Shown: positions 1 through 9,553, counted from the first letter of the stretch. The stretch: DNA of 64,000 nt from Lentihominibacter butyricus (GCF_025567305.1 NZ_JAOQJP010000007.1:1-64000); one strand, 5' to 3'. The notes: generated by a model from the letters alone, not told the origin. Numbers and translations are program-made.

Positions 1-131
1 GAAGCCCCCCACAAGAAGAGATCTCCTCCAGAGATGGTAAGACCCGTGAGAGACTATCACGTAGATAGGCCTTGGGTGTAAGTGCAGTAATGCATTGAGC
101 TGAAAGGTACTAATAGGTCGAAGACTTGACC
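1..131 (+). rRNA. rrl: 23S ribosomal RNA, 3' end only
   Basis: The first 131 bases carry the conserved 3' terminal segment of bacterial 23S rRNA, including the block GGTACTAATAGGTCG near 106-120 and the closing CTTGACC near 125-131. The gene is cut by the window edge, so only the last part is seen. The 3' end is placed by analogy with other Firmicutes and may be off by a few bases. A 5S gene follows about 70 bases later, the usual order of an rrn operon. Confidence 0.93.
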
Positions 132-200
132 AAGGTTTCAAGGAAGGAAAGAAGCTTGACACAAAGGTTATTCAGTTTTGAGTGTGCGAAGCACGCTTGA

Positions 201-316
201 TGCGGTGATGATAGCGAGGAGGATACACCTGTACCCATACCGAACACAGAAGTTAAGCTCCTTAGCGCTGATGATACTTGGCGGGAGACCGCCTGGGAAA
301 GTAGGACGTTGCCGTT
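201..316 (+). rRNA. rrf: 5S ribosomal RNA
   Basis: The core CCCATACCGAACACAGAAG and the following TTAAGCTC are diagnostic of 5S rRNA. The ends are set by the terminal helix, where CGGTGA near 203-208 can pair with the TTGCCG near 309-314. A short stem, GTGTGC-GAA-GCACGC around 182-196, precedes the mature 5' end and may be a processing structure. The gene sits between 23S rRNA and a strong terminator, so this is the distal end of an rrn operon. Confidence 0.93.
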
Positions 317-322
317 TTGGTT

Positions 323-357
323 AAAAAAGAAGTTCACGAAAGTGAGCTTCTTTTTTT
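323..357. terminator. rrn operon terminator, probably bidirectional
   Basis: A 15-bp stem (arms 323-337 and 342-356, one G-T pair) encloses a GAAA tetraloop, with an A tract on the left and a T tract on the right. It lies just after 5S rRNA and should end the rrn transcript. Confidence 0.9.
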
Positions 358-430
358 AGCGCAGCGTACCAAAAGGGACAGCGGAGCCGAAGGCGGAGGA
401 GAGAGCGAAGCGAACGTTGCCGCTTTGATT

Positions 431-464
431 AAAAACACAGCTTACGAAAGTAGGCTGTGTTTTT
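431..464. terminator. second, related terminator
   Basis: A second 15-bp stem with the same GAAA loop and flanking A and T tracts lies 108 bases after the first. The bases before it (CGTTGCCG at 415-422, then TTTGATTAAAAA) closely copy the end of 5S plus spacer at 307-328. The stem itself differs but keeps its pairing. This looks like a duplicated and diverged 5S tail with its terminator. It ends just before the Wadjet operon and may insulate it from rrn read-through. Confidence 0.85.
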
Positions 465-571
465 TCACGTACCAAATTGATGAATCTTATCGGGACATAT
501 GTTATACTGGATATAAATTTATAAAAGAGGTATGAGTTATCCATTATATTGCAATGGGAAAGGAACATTGG

Positions 572-2071
572 ATGAGATTAAAGGAAACAGTAAGAAAGCC
601 GATGCAGGAAGTGAACTATCTGAACGTTGAAAATTCAGATCGATATCGTTCTATTATGCGGCTTTTTTATTTATATTACGAGAGTTTGAAGTACTGGATG
701 TTTCCGGAGGAAATTCATGCAGAATTGCAGAAGGATCCATATTTTAGAGAATATACATTAGAGCAGTGTAAGCAGGATTTGACGGTTTTAGCAGAATGGG
801 GAAATTTGACCCCAACGCAGGATACACGAAGAGTCTCAACTATTGAGGAATTTAAAAATAAAAAGTTTCGATATCAGATGACGGAAACTTCTGTTGAAAT
901 TGAACGAATGGTGATGCGAGTCGAGAATCTGTTTTTAGAAAACTCATCGTTGGAACCAACATTACTGGAACGAATTCGTGTCACGATAAAACGTATGGAG
1001 GATATGGCAGAAGAATCTGATGAAAAACTTTATTCCTGGTGGAATGATCTGAATACTGATTTTAAACGATTAAATCAAAACTATCAGGATTATATGCGGG
1101 AATTGAACAGTGCAAAAGCTGAGGAGTTAATGCAGACAAAAGATTTTCTGCTGTTCAAAGATCGACTTATCGAATATTTAAGGGGATTTGTTAAGAGCTT
1201 GCAGAATAATGCAAATATTATTGAACAGTATTTGCGCAGGCTGGATCCATATCTTAAAGAGAAGGTTCTGAAACGAATCACAGAGTATACCTTTGCCATT
1301 CCTCGTGTAGGTACTGAAATTGAGTATGAAGATATTTCCCGGACAGTACAAGGTAGATGGAACAGCCTGGAAGAATGGTTTGCAGCGGGAGATGGTAAGG
1401 AGTCAGAAGCATTCAGAGTGTTTGATGCGACAAACGAGATCATTCGTAAAATCACGCGGTATGCAATGCGGATCGGAGAGCAGAGCAGCAGTAGTTCTAA
1501 CCGGCGGGAAGAGTACCGTAAAATGGCAGAGATGTTCTGGAAATGTGATGATATCGGAGATGCACATCGGCTGTCTGCCTGCGTTTTTGGAATAGAAAAG
1601 CCATTTCATTTCAAAGGGATTCCGGAACGAAAAACCGAGAGTATCAACAGTGGCGTTTTTGAGGAGGAGCCGTATGAGATTATAATCAAGCCAAGAGTGC
1701 GGACTTATAGAGAAAAAGTTCAAAAAAGCAGTATTATAGATCGTTCGGCAGAAAAAGAAGCTATGAGAACGGCAACGATTAAACGTATACAGGAAGAACG
1801 AAAATTGCTTCAAAGCTACATTCGGGATGGGAAACTTGATTTTGCAGCCCTTCCTGAAATAAGTCCATATGTTCGTGATATGTTCCTTTTATGGTTGTCC
1901 AAGGCTCTGGAAAGTAAGACTTTAAAAGGGAAGACAGAAGATGGACAGGTATATTATGTAGAAAATGCAGATACGAAAGAATACTGCAGGATCGTTTCCG
2001 ATGATGGGATCTTAGAATTACCAGCTTACCGGATTCGATTCGAATTAAATAAAGAAAATGAGGAGATATGA
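572..2071 (+). CDS. jetA: JetA, type II Wadjet (DUF2397/TIGR02677-like, kleisin-like)
   Basis: First gene of a Wadjet operon. In this family JetA is the MukF/kleisin-like subunit that bridges the SMC-like JetC heads. The protein (499 residues from this start) has the family pattern around residues 85-110: an LAEWGNL segment, then DTRRVSTIEEFKNKKFRYQMT, as I remember for TIGR02677/DUF2397. The middle is strongly helical and charged. I chose ATG 572 because AAAGGA lies 7 bases upstream; an in-frame ATG at 554 has no ribosome site. A short overlapping frame from 532 (32 residues) has AGAGG too close to its start and is probably not a gene. jetB overlaps the stop by ATGA. No convincing promoter is seen; TATACT at 503-508 is a weak -10 candidate. 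Arg is often CGA/CGT/CGG, unlike later genes. Confidence 0.88.
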   Translation: MRLKETVRKPMQEVNYLNVENSDRYRSIMRLFYLYYESLKYWMFPEEIHAELQKDPYFREYTLEQCKQDLTVLAEWGNLTPTQDTRRVSTIEEFKNKKFRYQMTETSVEIERMVMRVENLFLENSSLEPTLLERIRVTIKRMEDMAEESDEKLYSWWNDLNTDFKRLNQNYQDYMRELNSAKAEELMQTKDFLLFKDRLIEYLRGFVKSLQNNANIIEQYLRRLDPYLKEKVLKRITEYTFAIPRVGTEIEYEDISRTVQGRWNSLEEWFAAGDGKESEAFRVFDATNEIIRKITRYAMRIGEQSSSSSNRREEYRKMAEMFWKCDDIGDAHRLSACVFGIEKPFHFKGIPERKTESINSGVFEEEPYEIIIKPRVRTYREKVQKSSIIDRSAEKEAMRTATIKRIQEERKLLQSYIRDGKLDFAALPEISPYVRDMFLLWLSKALESKTLKGKTEDGQVYYVENADTKEYCRIVSDDGILELPAYRIRFELNKENEEI

Positions 2072-3204
2072 GCACACTGGAAATTTTGCTGGAACGACGC
2101 TGGATCTTGAAGCATCGTGAAAAAGAATTGTATTATAAGGTAAAAGATGAGATAGGCGGACTGCGCCCGTTTTTCATGGAAAAACTGGGGTATCAGATAG
2201 TTATGAATCCATATTTGATCAAAGTAGAAAAACTGCCGGCAAGACCAGAGCCATGGATGGGAATCACAGATTTTAAGGATAAAAGGGAGTATGTGTTTTT
2301 TTGTCTGGTGCTGATGTTTCTTGAGGATGCATCGGAACAGTTTATTCTGTCACAGCTTACAGAATACATTCAGGCGCAGTTTAGAGAAGAAGATATCGAC
2401 TGGAAAGAGTATCTGTATCGGCGACAATTGATCAGGGTCTTGAAATACTGTGTAAAAATGGGGATCCTTACTGTAAATGATGGCAGTGAGGATGAATTTG
2501 CAAGTGATGGACAGGGAGAAGTCCTGTATGAAAACACCGGAGTGGCTCGTTATTTTATGAGAACATTTACGCAGGATATAATGAATTATACGGATCCGAA
2601 ACAGTTTGGAAAAGAAGAGTGGATCGGCGTAGATGAGGATCGAGGTATCGTTAGAAGGCAGCGGGTGTACAGGGCATTACTTATGACACCGGGCTTGTAT
2701 AAAGATAAGAGTTTGGAAGAAGACTTTGCCTATATCAGAAACCAGAGAAATTTTCTGGGAGGAGATCTGGCAAACTATCTGGATTGTGAACTGCAGGTGT
2801 ATCGAAATAGTGTTTTTTTGATTTTAGGCGAAAATTGTTATATGGGAAGAACTTTTCCGGAAGAAAATATGCGATCGGATATCGTGCTGCTGTTCCATGG
2901 ATTAGTGCTTGAAAAAGTGCATAGTGGTGAAATATCCGTGGGAACAGAAGAACTGGTTTTGATTTCGGAGGAGTATTTTCTGGAGCTGCTGGAGCTGTGC
3001 AGGGAACATTATAGAAATGGATTCATAAAAACGTTTCGAGATATGACTACACAGGAATTTTGTATGGAAATGACCACATATATGATGCAGATGGGGTTTA
3101 TTCAATGGGAAAATGGGAACATACGGATCAGTACTGCAGCAGGGAAAATAACGGGTAAATATCCTGAAGCTTTTTTGGAACAGGGAGGACAAGATGAACA
3201 GTAA
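2068..3204 (+). CDS. jetB: JetB, type II Wadjet (DUF2398/TIGR02678-like, MukE-like)
   Basis: Second Wadjet gene. JetB is the MukE/KITE-like winged-helix subunit that binds the kleisin JetA. The 378-residue protein begins with ILLERRWILKHREKELYYKV, and near residues 50-75 has KVEKLPARPEPWMGI followed by a REYVFFCLVLMFLED helix, which matches my memory of the TIGR02678/DUF2398 family. There are no membrane segments. Translation is coupled to jetA through an ATGA overlap, and the last 11 bases overlap jetC, so all four subunits are probably made from one message at matched levels. Assignment rests on these motifs and on position between unmistakable jetA and jetC. Confidence 0.87.
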   Translation: MSTLEILLERRWILKHREKELYYKVKDEIGGLRPFFMEKLGYQIVMNPYLIKVEKLPARPEPWMGITDFKDKREYVFFCLVLMFLEDASEQFILSQLTEYIQAQFREEDIDWKEYLYRRQLIRVLKYCVKMGILTVNDGSEDEFASDGQGEVLYENTGVARYFMRTFTQDIMNYTDPKQFGKEEWIGVDEDRGIVRRQRVYRALLMTPGLYKDKSLEEDFAYIRNQRNFLGGDLANYLDCELQVYRNSVFLILGENCYMGRTFPEENMRSDIVLLFHGLVLEKVHSGEISVGTEELVLISEEYFLELLELCREHYRNGFIKTFRDMTTQEFCMEMTTYMMQMGFIQWENGNIRISTAAGKITGKYPEAFLEQGGQDEQ

Positions 3205-6200
3205 GTGGCAGCTTTCCAGAGTTGGGCTGGTAAACTTTTGGTATTATGATGAGGAAGAGTTTTCTTTTCAGGATGGAAGAATGCTGCTTCGCGGTGCAAA
3301 TGGTTCAGGAAAATCAGTTACGATGCAAAGCTTTATTCCACTGTTGCTGGATGGAAATATGAGACCGGAACGATTAGACCCTTTTGGTTCCAATGCGCGA
3401 AAAATGGAGAATTATCTGCTGGAAGAGGGTGATGAACGGGAGGAACGTACCGGATACCTTTATATGGAGATGAAACGACAGAAAGCTGACGAGTATATAA
3501 CGCTGGGAATCGGACTTAGAGCCAGAAAAAATAAAAAGATGGATTCATGGTATTTTGGCATTACTGATGGCCGCAGGATCGGGATCGACATTGATCTATA
3601 TAAAGAGCAGCAGGAGAAAATCGTATATACGAAGCGTGAGCTGACCAATCGCATTGGTGAAGGTGGATGGGTGATAGAAAGTCAGCGGGAATATGCTGAT
3701 CAAGTCAATCGCCTCTTGTTTGGTTTTGAAACCGGTGAAGAATATAAGGAACTTCTCGATCTGCTGATCCAGCTTCGGACACCGAAATTGTCGAAGGACT
3801 TTAAACCAACGGTGATCAATGAGATCTTAAGTGGATCGCTGCAGACGCTTTCTGAAGATGATCTGCGTCCGATGTCTGAGGCTATTGAGAACATGGACAG
3901 CATTAAAACAAATCTGGATGCATTACAGGCAGGGATCGAAGCGGCAGAGCAGATCAAAAAAGTATATGATCAGTATAATGAAATCGTACTGTGTGATAAG
4001 GCGTTATTGTATCAGAATGCCTGTGCAGAGCATCGCGATTTGAAGGAGCGAACAGATTACTTGAAGCAGGATATTGAGGACCATAAAAGAGAGGAAGAGC
4101 AGGAAATCCAGCATTTTGAAGCTTTGCAGCGAGAAATGGCCGTTTTGCAGGAAGAACGGGATTCTTTAGCGGAAAGTGATGCAGCAAAGCTGAAAGAGAA
4201 TGAAGAAAAATTAAAATCACAGCAAGAAGAGATCGAGGAAAGAAATCGTCAGAAGACACAGCAGGAAGAAGATAAAAAGGATAAATTACGGGAAACCGAG
4301 ATGCTGATCAATGAAAGTGAAGAACGCTGTGACAGATACTGGAGAGATGTGGAAAAATCCCTTGCTGCAATGGAAGAAGAACTGCAGGAAATCCCATATG
4401 ATGATGCAGCGTTTCTAAGAAAAGAACTGATAGCGTCAAAGGGCACTTTATATCAGTTTTCCTCTCATGTTCAAATCTGGAAAGAATACTGCAGGCTTGT
4501 AGATCATGGAAAGGAAAAACTGAAAGAGGAGCGAGAATGCAGGAAACGATACAGCAAAACCGTAGAAGACTTGGATCGATATCGTGAGGATGTGGATCAG
4601 GCGGAACGGATTTTGCGACAGCATGAGAATCAGTTGCATGAAATAAAACAGGAACTGATCGAGAAGATCTATTCATGGAGTAAGGAGAATCAGGAACTGC
4701 AGCAGGTGGATGACAGTGTATTACAGGATATGAATCGAAAGATCGATGGATACCGGTCGGGAGCAGATTATTGGGAAATCCGGAATCTCTGGAAACCAGT
4801 CTATGATGAAAAACAGCGTGAACTCGACAGACTGGTACTTGATCAGGGGTGGAAGATAAAAGTTGCAGAGGAAGCTTTACAGATGAAAGAGGAAGAGCTG
4901 CAGAGCTGGCGCGATAAAACAGATCCGGAGCCGGAATGTGATGAAGCGACAGCAGCCAGTCGAAAGGCGCTGGATGAAAAGAGAATCCCATATTTGCCGT
5001 TTTACAAAATCGTAGATTTTGATGACAGCCTTTCTGAAGAAGCAAAAGGTATGCTGGAAGAAGCTTTGCTGCGGATGGGAGTTCTGGATGCTTTGATCAT
5101 TTCTGCCGAATATCGTGAACAGGTATTGCAGATGGGTAAAGGGATTTGTGATAAGTATCTGTTTACGGACATAACTGCGGTACAGGAAAATCTGATGAAT
5201 GCTCTTCATATCGATGAAGAAAAAAACAGTATTTTGTTGTATCAAAAGGTAGCAAGAATTCTTTCGGCAATCGGATGGAATGAAGGCAAGGCTGGAACGT
5301 GGGTCGATGCACAGGGGAATTATAAACTGGGTATCATCGAAGGAACTGTTACAAAGCAGTATGAACCCAAGTATATAGGAACCCTTGCAAGAAAACGTCA
5401 TCAGCAGGCTATGATCCGCGAGCTGGAGAAAGTATGCGAAGGACAAAGGGACGTGCTGGAATCACTGCGAGAGGGAAGAATGCAGCTGCAGGATCGCAGC
5501 GGTAAGCTGGAGAAAGAATGGCTTGCATTTCCGAAAGAAGATGATCTGAAGCTGGCTGCGAGAGAATATGAGCGCCAGGAGGAAATGCTGGAACATTTAC
5601 AGGGCGTCGTTCAAAAGCAGCGTGAAGCGGTGGAAAAAGAGAGGGCGCAATTAGATACAGTCAGCATACAGGTGCAGGAAATCTGCAGAAAGTGTGAATT
5701 GAATGCTACTTTGTCCGTTTTTGAGGATGTACTGGAACGGCTGCAAAGTTATGGAGAACTGTTGACTGCGCTACAAATCTGTTATGCAAGATATGTTGGA
5801 GAGATAGAGCAAATCAATTCGCAGAAAAGCCATCTGGAGGATCTGGAGCATGATCTGGATGATATTCGTTATGAGCTGGGGCAGATCGAGAAAAGCAGGA
5901 GAAAGATCGCAGAAAGCCTGAATTCGGTTTCGGAGCAGTTGAAGCTGACAGATTACGATTCGATCAAAGTGCGTCTGGATCATTGTATAATGCGGCTGCA
6001 GCAAATCCCGGAAGAACAGAATACTTCTGCTGCAAATAAGTCGCGCCTGCAGACCGAATCGAAACAGCTGGAAGAAAAGTTAGAGCAGACAGAACAGAAA
6101 AAAGATGATATGCTGATCCGTAGAGACTGGCTGAAACTGGCCTTTGAGGAAGAATATCGTCTGGGATATGTGGAGTGTGAGATTCCAGAAGAGAGAGAGC

Positions 6201-7297
6201 AGGTAAGCCTGGAGAATATTGCAAATAAGATCTGCGGGATGCTGTCAGGGAAATTTGGTAACCAGAAACAGGCGGATCTTTTGAGACGGCTTCAGGAAGT
6301 TTATCACCGATGCCGGAGTGCGCTGCTTGAGTATCAGATCACACTGAAAACTCTTTTTGCCTCACGCGACGAGGCCACCGATTTTCAGGTCATGAGTATG
6401 AAGCGGATCGACATTTCCGGAAAATATCGGGGTGCGGCGGTTACTTTTGTACAGCTTATCCGGCAGATGAAAGAAGATGCAGAAGTTCAGAAAAAATTGC
6501 TGAGCGAGAAAGACAGGGAGCTGTTTGAGGATATTCTGAGCAATACTATCAGCAAAAAGATCAGGGCTAAGATACTGGACAGCAAGCGCTGGGTGGAGAA
6601 GATGAATGGACTGATGGAGTCTATGCAGACTTCCAGCGGCCTGACTTTGAGCCTGCGGTGGAAAAACAAGCGTGCGGAAAAGGATGATCAGCTGGATACA
6701 AAGGCTCTTGTGGAATTACTGCAGAAAGATGCAGATATTATGCGGCCGGAGGAGGCAGCACAGTTATCAAGGCATTTCCGATCGAAAATAGAGGAGGCTC
6801 GCAGAATCACCGGAGAGGGTTCCAACATTCAGTCTTTCCATGCGGTTATGCGTGAAATCCTGGATTATCGTCAATGGTTTGAATTTCAGCTGGAGTGTCA
6901 GAAAACCGGAGAGAAAAAGAAAGAATTGACAAATCGGGTATTCTTTACTTTCAGCGGTGGTGAAAAAGCCATGGCAATGTATGTGCCGCTGTTTTCTGCC
7001 GTTGTTGCGAAGTATGCAGGAGCCAGACCGGATGCACCGAGACTGATATCGCTGGATGAAGCCTTTGCAGGTGTAGACGAAACCAATATTCGTGATATGT
7101 TCCGACTGATGGTAGAATTTGATTTTAATTTTATGATAAATTCACAGATTTTGTGGGGTGATTATGATACAGTTCCGGGACTGGCTATTTATCAGCTGAT
7201 CCGTCCGGAAAATGTAAAGTACGTTACGGTGATACGTTACCTCTGGAACGGAGAGGTGAAGCGAATGTTGACAGGAAAAGAAGAGAATCTGCTATGA
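3194..7297 (+). CDS. jetC: JetC, type II Wadjet SMC-like ATPase (TIGR02680-like)
   Basis: The motor subunit of the Wadjet complex, a MukB/SMC-like ATPase of 1367 residues. It has an N-terminal head with Walker A GANGSGKS at residues 34-41 and a long Glu/Gln/Arg-rich coiled coil from about residue 260 to 1130, interrupted near 560-720 by a likely hinge. The C-terminal head has the signature FSGGEKAM at 1253-1260 and Walker B LISLDEAF with catalytic D1288-E1289. The complex is known to extrude loops on small circular DNA so that JetD can cut it. The start overlaps jetB by 11 bases and the end overlaps jetD by ATGA. All catalytic motifs are intact and there is no frameshift, so the system looks functional. 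Confidence 0.93.
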   Translation: MNSKWQLSRVGLVNFWYYDEEEFSFQDGRMLLRGANGSGKSVTMQSFIPLLLDGNMRPERLDPFGSNARKMENYLLEEGDEREERTGYLYMEMKRQKADEYITLGIGLRARKNKKMDSWYFGITDGRRIGIDIDLYKEQQEKIVYTKRELTNRIGEGGWVIESQREYADQVNRLLFGFETGEEYKELLDLLIQLRTPKLSKDFKPTVINEILSGSLQTLSEDDLRPMSEAIENMDSIKTNLDALQAGIEAAEQIKKVYDQYNEIVLCDKALLYQNACAEHRDLKERTDYLKQDIEDHKREEEQEIQHFEALQREMAVLQEERDSLAESDAAKLKENEEKLKSQQEEIEERNRQKTQQEEDKKDKLRETEMLINESEERCDRYWRDVEKSLAAMEEELQEIPYDDAAFLRKELIASKGTLYQFSSHVQIWKEYCRLVDHGKEKLKEERECRKRYSKTVEDLDRYREDVDQAERILRQHENQLHEIKQELIEKIYSWSKENQELQQVDDSVLQDMNRKIDGYRSGADYWEIRNLWKPVYDEKQRELDRLVLDQGWKIKVAEEALQMKEEELQSWRDKTDPEPECDEATAASRKALDEKRIPYLPFYKIVDFDDSLSEEAKGMLEEALLRMGVLDALIISAEYREQVLQMGKGICDKYLFTDITAVQENLMNALHIDEEKNSILLYQKVARILSAIGWNEGKAGTWVDAQGNYKLGIIEGTVTKQYEPKYIGTLARKRHQQAMIRELEKVCEGQRDVLESLREGRMQLQDRSGKLEKEWLAFPKEDDLKLAAREYERQEEMLEHLQGVVQKQREAVEKERAQLDTVSIQVQEICRKCELNATLSVFEDVLERLQSYGELLTALQICYARYVGEIEQINSQKSHLEDLEHDLDDIRYELGQIEKSRRKIAESLNSVSEQLKLTDYDSIKVRLDHCIMRLQQIPEEQNTSAANKSRLQTESKQLEEKLEQTEQKKDDMLIRRDWLKLAFEEEYRLGYVECEIPEEREQVSLENIANKICGMLSGKFGNQKQADLLRRLQEVYHRCRSALLEYQITLKTLFASRDEATDFQVMSMKRIDISGKYRGAAVTFVQLIRQMKEDAEVQKKLLSEKDRELFEDILSNTISKKIRAKILDSKRWVEKMNGLMESMQTSSGLTLSLRWKNKRAEKDDQLDTKALVELLQKDADIMRPEEAAQLSRHFRSKIEEARRITGEGSNIQSFHAVMREILDYRQWFEFQLECQKTGEKKKELTNRVFFTFSGGEKAMAMYVPLFSAVVAKYAGARPDAPRLISLDEAFAGVDETNIRDMFRLMVEFDFNFMINSQILWGDYDTVPGLAIYQLIRPENVKYVTVIRYLWNGEVKRMLTGKEENLL

Positions 7298-8595
7298 ATG
7301 GGGAAGAAAAAAAGTGTCTGTTGTTAAATGAATGTGTAACTTATTTTAAAAAATATCCTGTGTTTCAGAAACTGCTGGAAGGATTTTGGGAAAAGTATCG
7401 CAGTCTGGGACACTGGGGCGGTACTGTTACTTTAAAAGCATTGTCACGTGAAGAAAAAGCTGATCTTGGCGGATTTCTGGCAAAAGACTTTATTGGCAGA
7501 CAGGTCGTTCGTATTACGGCGGCACAGATGGAGAATGCTTTAAAATCCACCAGGTTTGCAGAAGTGGAATGGACGGAGATCCTGGAACAGTATTTTGAAA
7601 GATCCCTGGTCAGCAAAAAAGATGATCTGGCTGCGAAGCAGACAGAAAAAGAAAAATTTTTTGAAACGATTTTAGCACTATATCATGAAACTTACATGGG
7701 AAAATGGCTGAAACGCGTTTTAGAACACCGGACGGATGGCTATGCAATGATCATGCAGCATTACCGGGAAAACTCTTTGCAGTTGGAAGAAGGGTTGCGA
7801 AATGTTTTGCGAGCAGAAAACGAGCTGCCGAACCTTGAGCGGGGCGAAAACAGGAAACTTTTAGCAGTGTTTGCAGCGGAAATAACAGGAAATCCTCATG
7901 CATTCGACGATGGTACATTTGAGGACAAACTGCTGCAGGCATTTTTGAAGGAAAAAACCGGGTTTCAGAAAAAGAGCGGAATGTCTGAAACGGAATATAA
8001 GAAGGAACTGTATTATCGTGCCGGAATCATAAAAGATAAGGTTTCCAATGACGTTTTAGTATACGGAATCCACGGATGGGACGATAGCGGTAAGAGTCAT
8101 GAGGGGCTGGAAGGTTTCTGCAAAAGACAGGAGCCTGTCAGGCTGACTTTGCAGACAACAGGAAATTTGAAGCGGGCTGCCGGAAAAGAAAATAGTGTTT
8201 ACATAGTAGAAAATCCGGCAGTTTTTTCTGTTTTACTTGACCATTATCCTGAAAAAGCTTTTGTCTGTGGAAATGGACAGTTAAATCTGGCGACGTACAT
8301 TTTACTGGACAAACTGGCAGAGTCGACAAAACTGTATTATACGGGAGACTATGACCCGGAGGGGCTTTTGATTGCTCAAACTCTGAAGCAGAGATACGGA
8401 GAGATCCTGACTCTCTGGAACTATGATGTGGAATGGTATAAACGATACTGTACAGATCATATTTTAAAAGAGGCTCGTATAAAAAAGCTGGAAAAAATCG
8501 TGCTGCCGGAATTACAGGAACTGAAAAAAACAATGCAAATAGAGAAGAAAGCTGCTTATCAGGAAGCTATGCTGAAAACGTATGTTATACAATGA
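7294..8595 (+). CDS. jetD: JetD, type II Wadjet nuclease (DUF2399/TIGR02679-like, Toprim)
   Basis: The nuclease subunit of Wadjet, related to the Toprim part of topoisomerase VI, which cleaves the DNA held by JetABC. The 433-residue protein has an N-terminal DNA-binding-like region and a C-terminal Toprim fold. The metal ligands look intact: E306 in VYIVENPAV, and D352, D354 and E356 in TGDYDPEG. The stretch VCGNGQLNLA between them is typical of DUF2399. It is coupled to jetC by an ATGA overlap and is the last jet gene. A 112-base gap without a clear terminator separates it from the recombinase, so read-through is possible. Confidence 0.9.
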   Translation: MNGEEKKCLLLNECVTYFKKYPVFQKLLEGFWEKYRSLGHWGGTVTLKALSREEKADLGGFLAKDFIGRQVVRITAAQMENALKSTRFAEVEWTEILEQYFERSLVSKKDDLAAKQTEKEKFFETILALYHETYMGKWLKRVLEHRTDGYAMIMQHYRENSLQLEEGLRNVLRAENELPNLERGENRKLLAVFAAEITGNPHAFDDGTFEDKLLQAFLKEKTGFQKKSGMSETEYKKELYYRAGIIKDKVSNDVLVYGIHGWDDSGKSHEGLEGFCKRQEPVRLTLQTTGNLKRAAGKENSVYIVENPAVFSVLLDHYPEKAFVCGNGQLNLATYILLDKLAESTKLYYTGDYDPEGLLIAQTLKQRYGEILTLWNYDVEWYKRYCTDHILKEARIKKLEKIVLPELQELKKTMQIEKKAAYQEAMLKTYVIQ

Positions 8596-8707
8596 AAAGT
8601 TCTGAAAAGGGTTCATCTTTATATTGAAAATATTTTATATAAACGGTAGCTTTATGGTTTAAAACAGCATATAGTAATAGCATTACAAACGAAGGAGGGA
8701 GAATGAT

Positions 8708-9553
8708 TTGTCTGACAGATTTATTACAGATCAGAATATAGCGGATTTTCATATGTTTCTTATTGATGAAGAACGCAGCAGCGGAACTATCAAGAAATAT
8801 ATCCACGATTCCAGGATGTTCAAGACATGGCTGGGAGAGTGTCCGGTAAATAAGGAAAAGGCAGGACAATGGAAGAGAGAGCTGATTGAAAGCGGCCGAG
8901 CACCGGCAACGGTGAATTCTATGCTGGCGGCAGTCAACACGTTTTTTCGATTCATGAGATGGGAGGATCTGCATTTGAAGTCGATCCGTCTTCAGAGACG
9001 GTTTTTCAGAGAAAATGAAAGAGAACTGACAAAAGATGAATACGAGCGACTCATGGAAACTGCGAGGAAGCGCGGCGATGAAAGACTGGCTCTTCTGATG
9101 GAGACCATTTGCTCCACGGGTATACGGGTCAGTGAAGTGCAGTATATAACAGTAGAATCAGTAAAAAAAAGACGGGCACAGATTTCTATGAAAGGAAAGT
9201 TGCGTACTATTCTGATACCGGCTCAGCTTTGCAGGAAATTGCGCAGATATGCAGTGAAACATGACATTCGGCATGGTGAGATTTTCCTTACAAAGTATGG
9301 TACGCGGCTTAGCCGAAAGCAGATCTGGGCTCAGATGAAAGCTTTATGCAAATATGCAGGTATCGAGAAGGAGAAGGTTTTTCCACATAATCTGCGGCAT
9401 TTGTTTGCAAGGTGCTTTTACAAAATTTCACGTGATATTTCAAGTCTGGCAGACGTGCTTGGGCACAGCAGCATTGAAACTACACGTATTTATCTGATTT
9501 CGACGGAAAATGAGCACATTAAAAAAATAGCCCGGCTGGGGCTTGTGCAATAG
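8708..9553 (+). CDS. tyrosine recombinase/integrase, TTG start
   Basis: A 281-residue tyrosine site-specific recombinase with an N-terminal SAM-like core-binding domain (about residues 5-95) and a C-terminal catalytic domain. The full catalytic set is visible: R140 in TGIRVSE, K164 in the KGK hairpin, H227 and R230 in HNLRH, H253 in LGHSS, and Y262 in TRIYLIS. The start is TTG at 8708, chosen because GGAGG at 8694-8698 lies 9 bases upstream; the nearby ATG at 8703 is in another frame and opens only a 12-codon peptide. The stop codon lies inside the left copy of a palindromic repeat that recurs inverted 336 bases away. The size, lack of an arm-binding extension and neighbouring repeats suggest a DNA invertase that switches the promoter of the next gene. 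It could instead be the remnant integrase of the Wadjet island. Confidence 0.9.
   Translation: MSDRFITDQNIADFHMFLIDEERSSGTIKKYIHDSRMFKTWLGECPVNKEKAGQWKRELIESGRAPATVNSMLAAVNTFFRFMRWEDLHLKSIRLQRRFFRENERELTKDEYERLMETARKRGDERLALLMETICSTGIRVSEVQYITVESVKKRRAQISMKGKLRTILIPAQLCRKLRRYAVKHDIRHGEIFLTKYGTRLSRKQIWAQMKALCKYAGIEKEKVFPHNLRHLFARCFYKISRDISSLADVLGHSSIETTRIYLISTENEHIKKIARLGLVQ

Noticed and set aside
477..508. Promoter TTGATG/TATACT for jetA
   Set aside because: The spacing is 20 bases, too long for a confident call; only the -10 is kept as a weak candidate.
532..630. 32-codon frame overlapping the start of jetA
   Set aside because: AGAGG lies only one base from its ATG, and it has no family match. 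It could be a leader peptide but support is too thin.
4308..5045. 245-codon frame on the minus strand
   Set aside because: It lies fully antisense to jetC, has a composition of no known family (Leu/Ser/His-rich) and no ribosome site.
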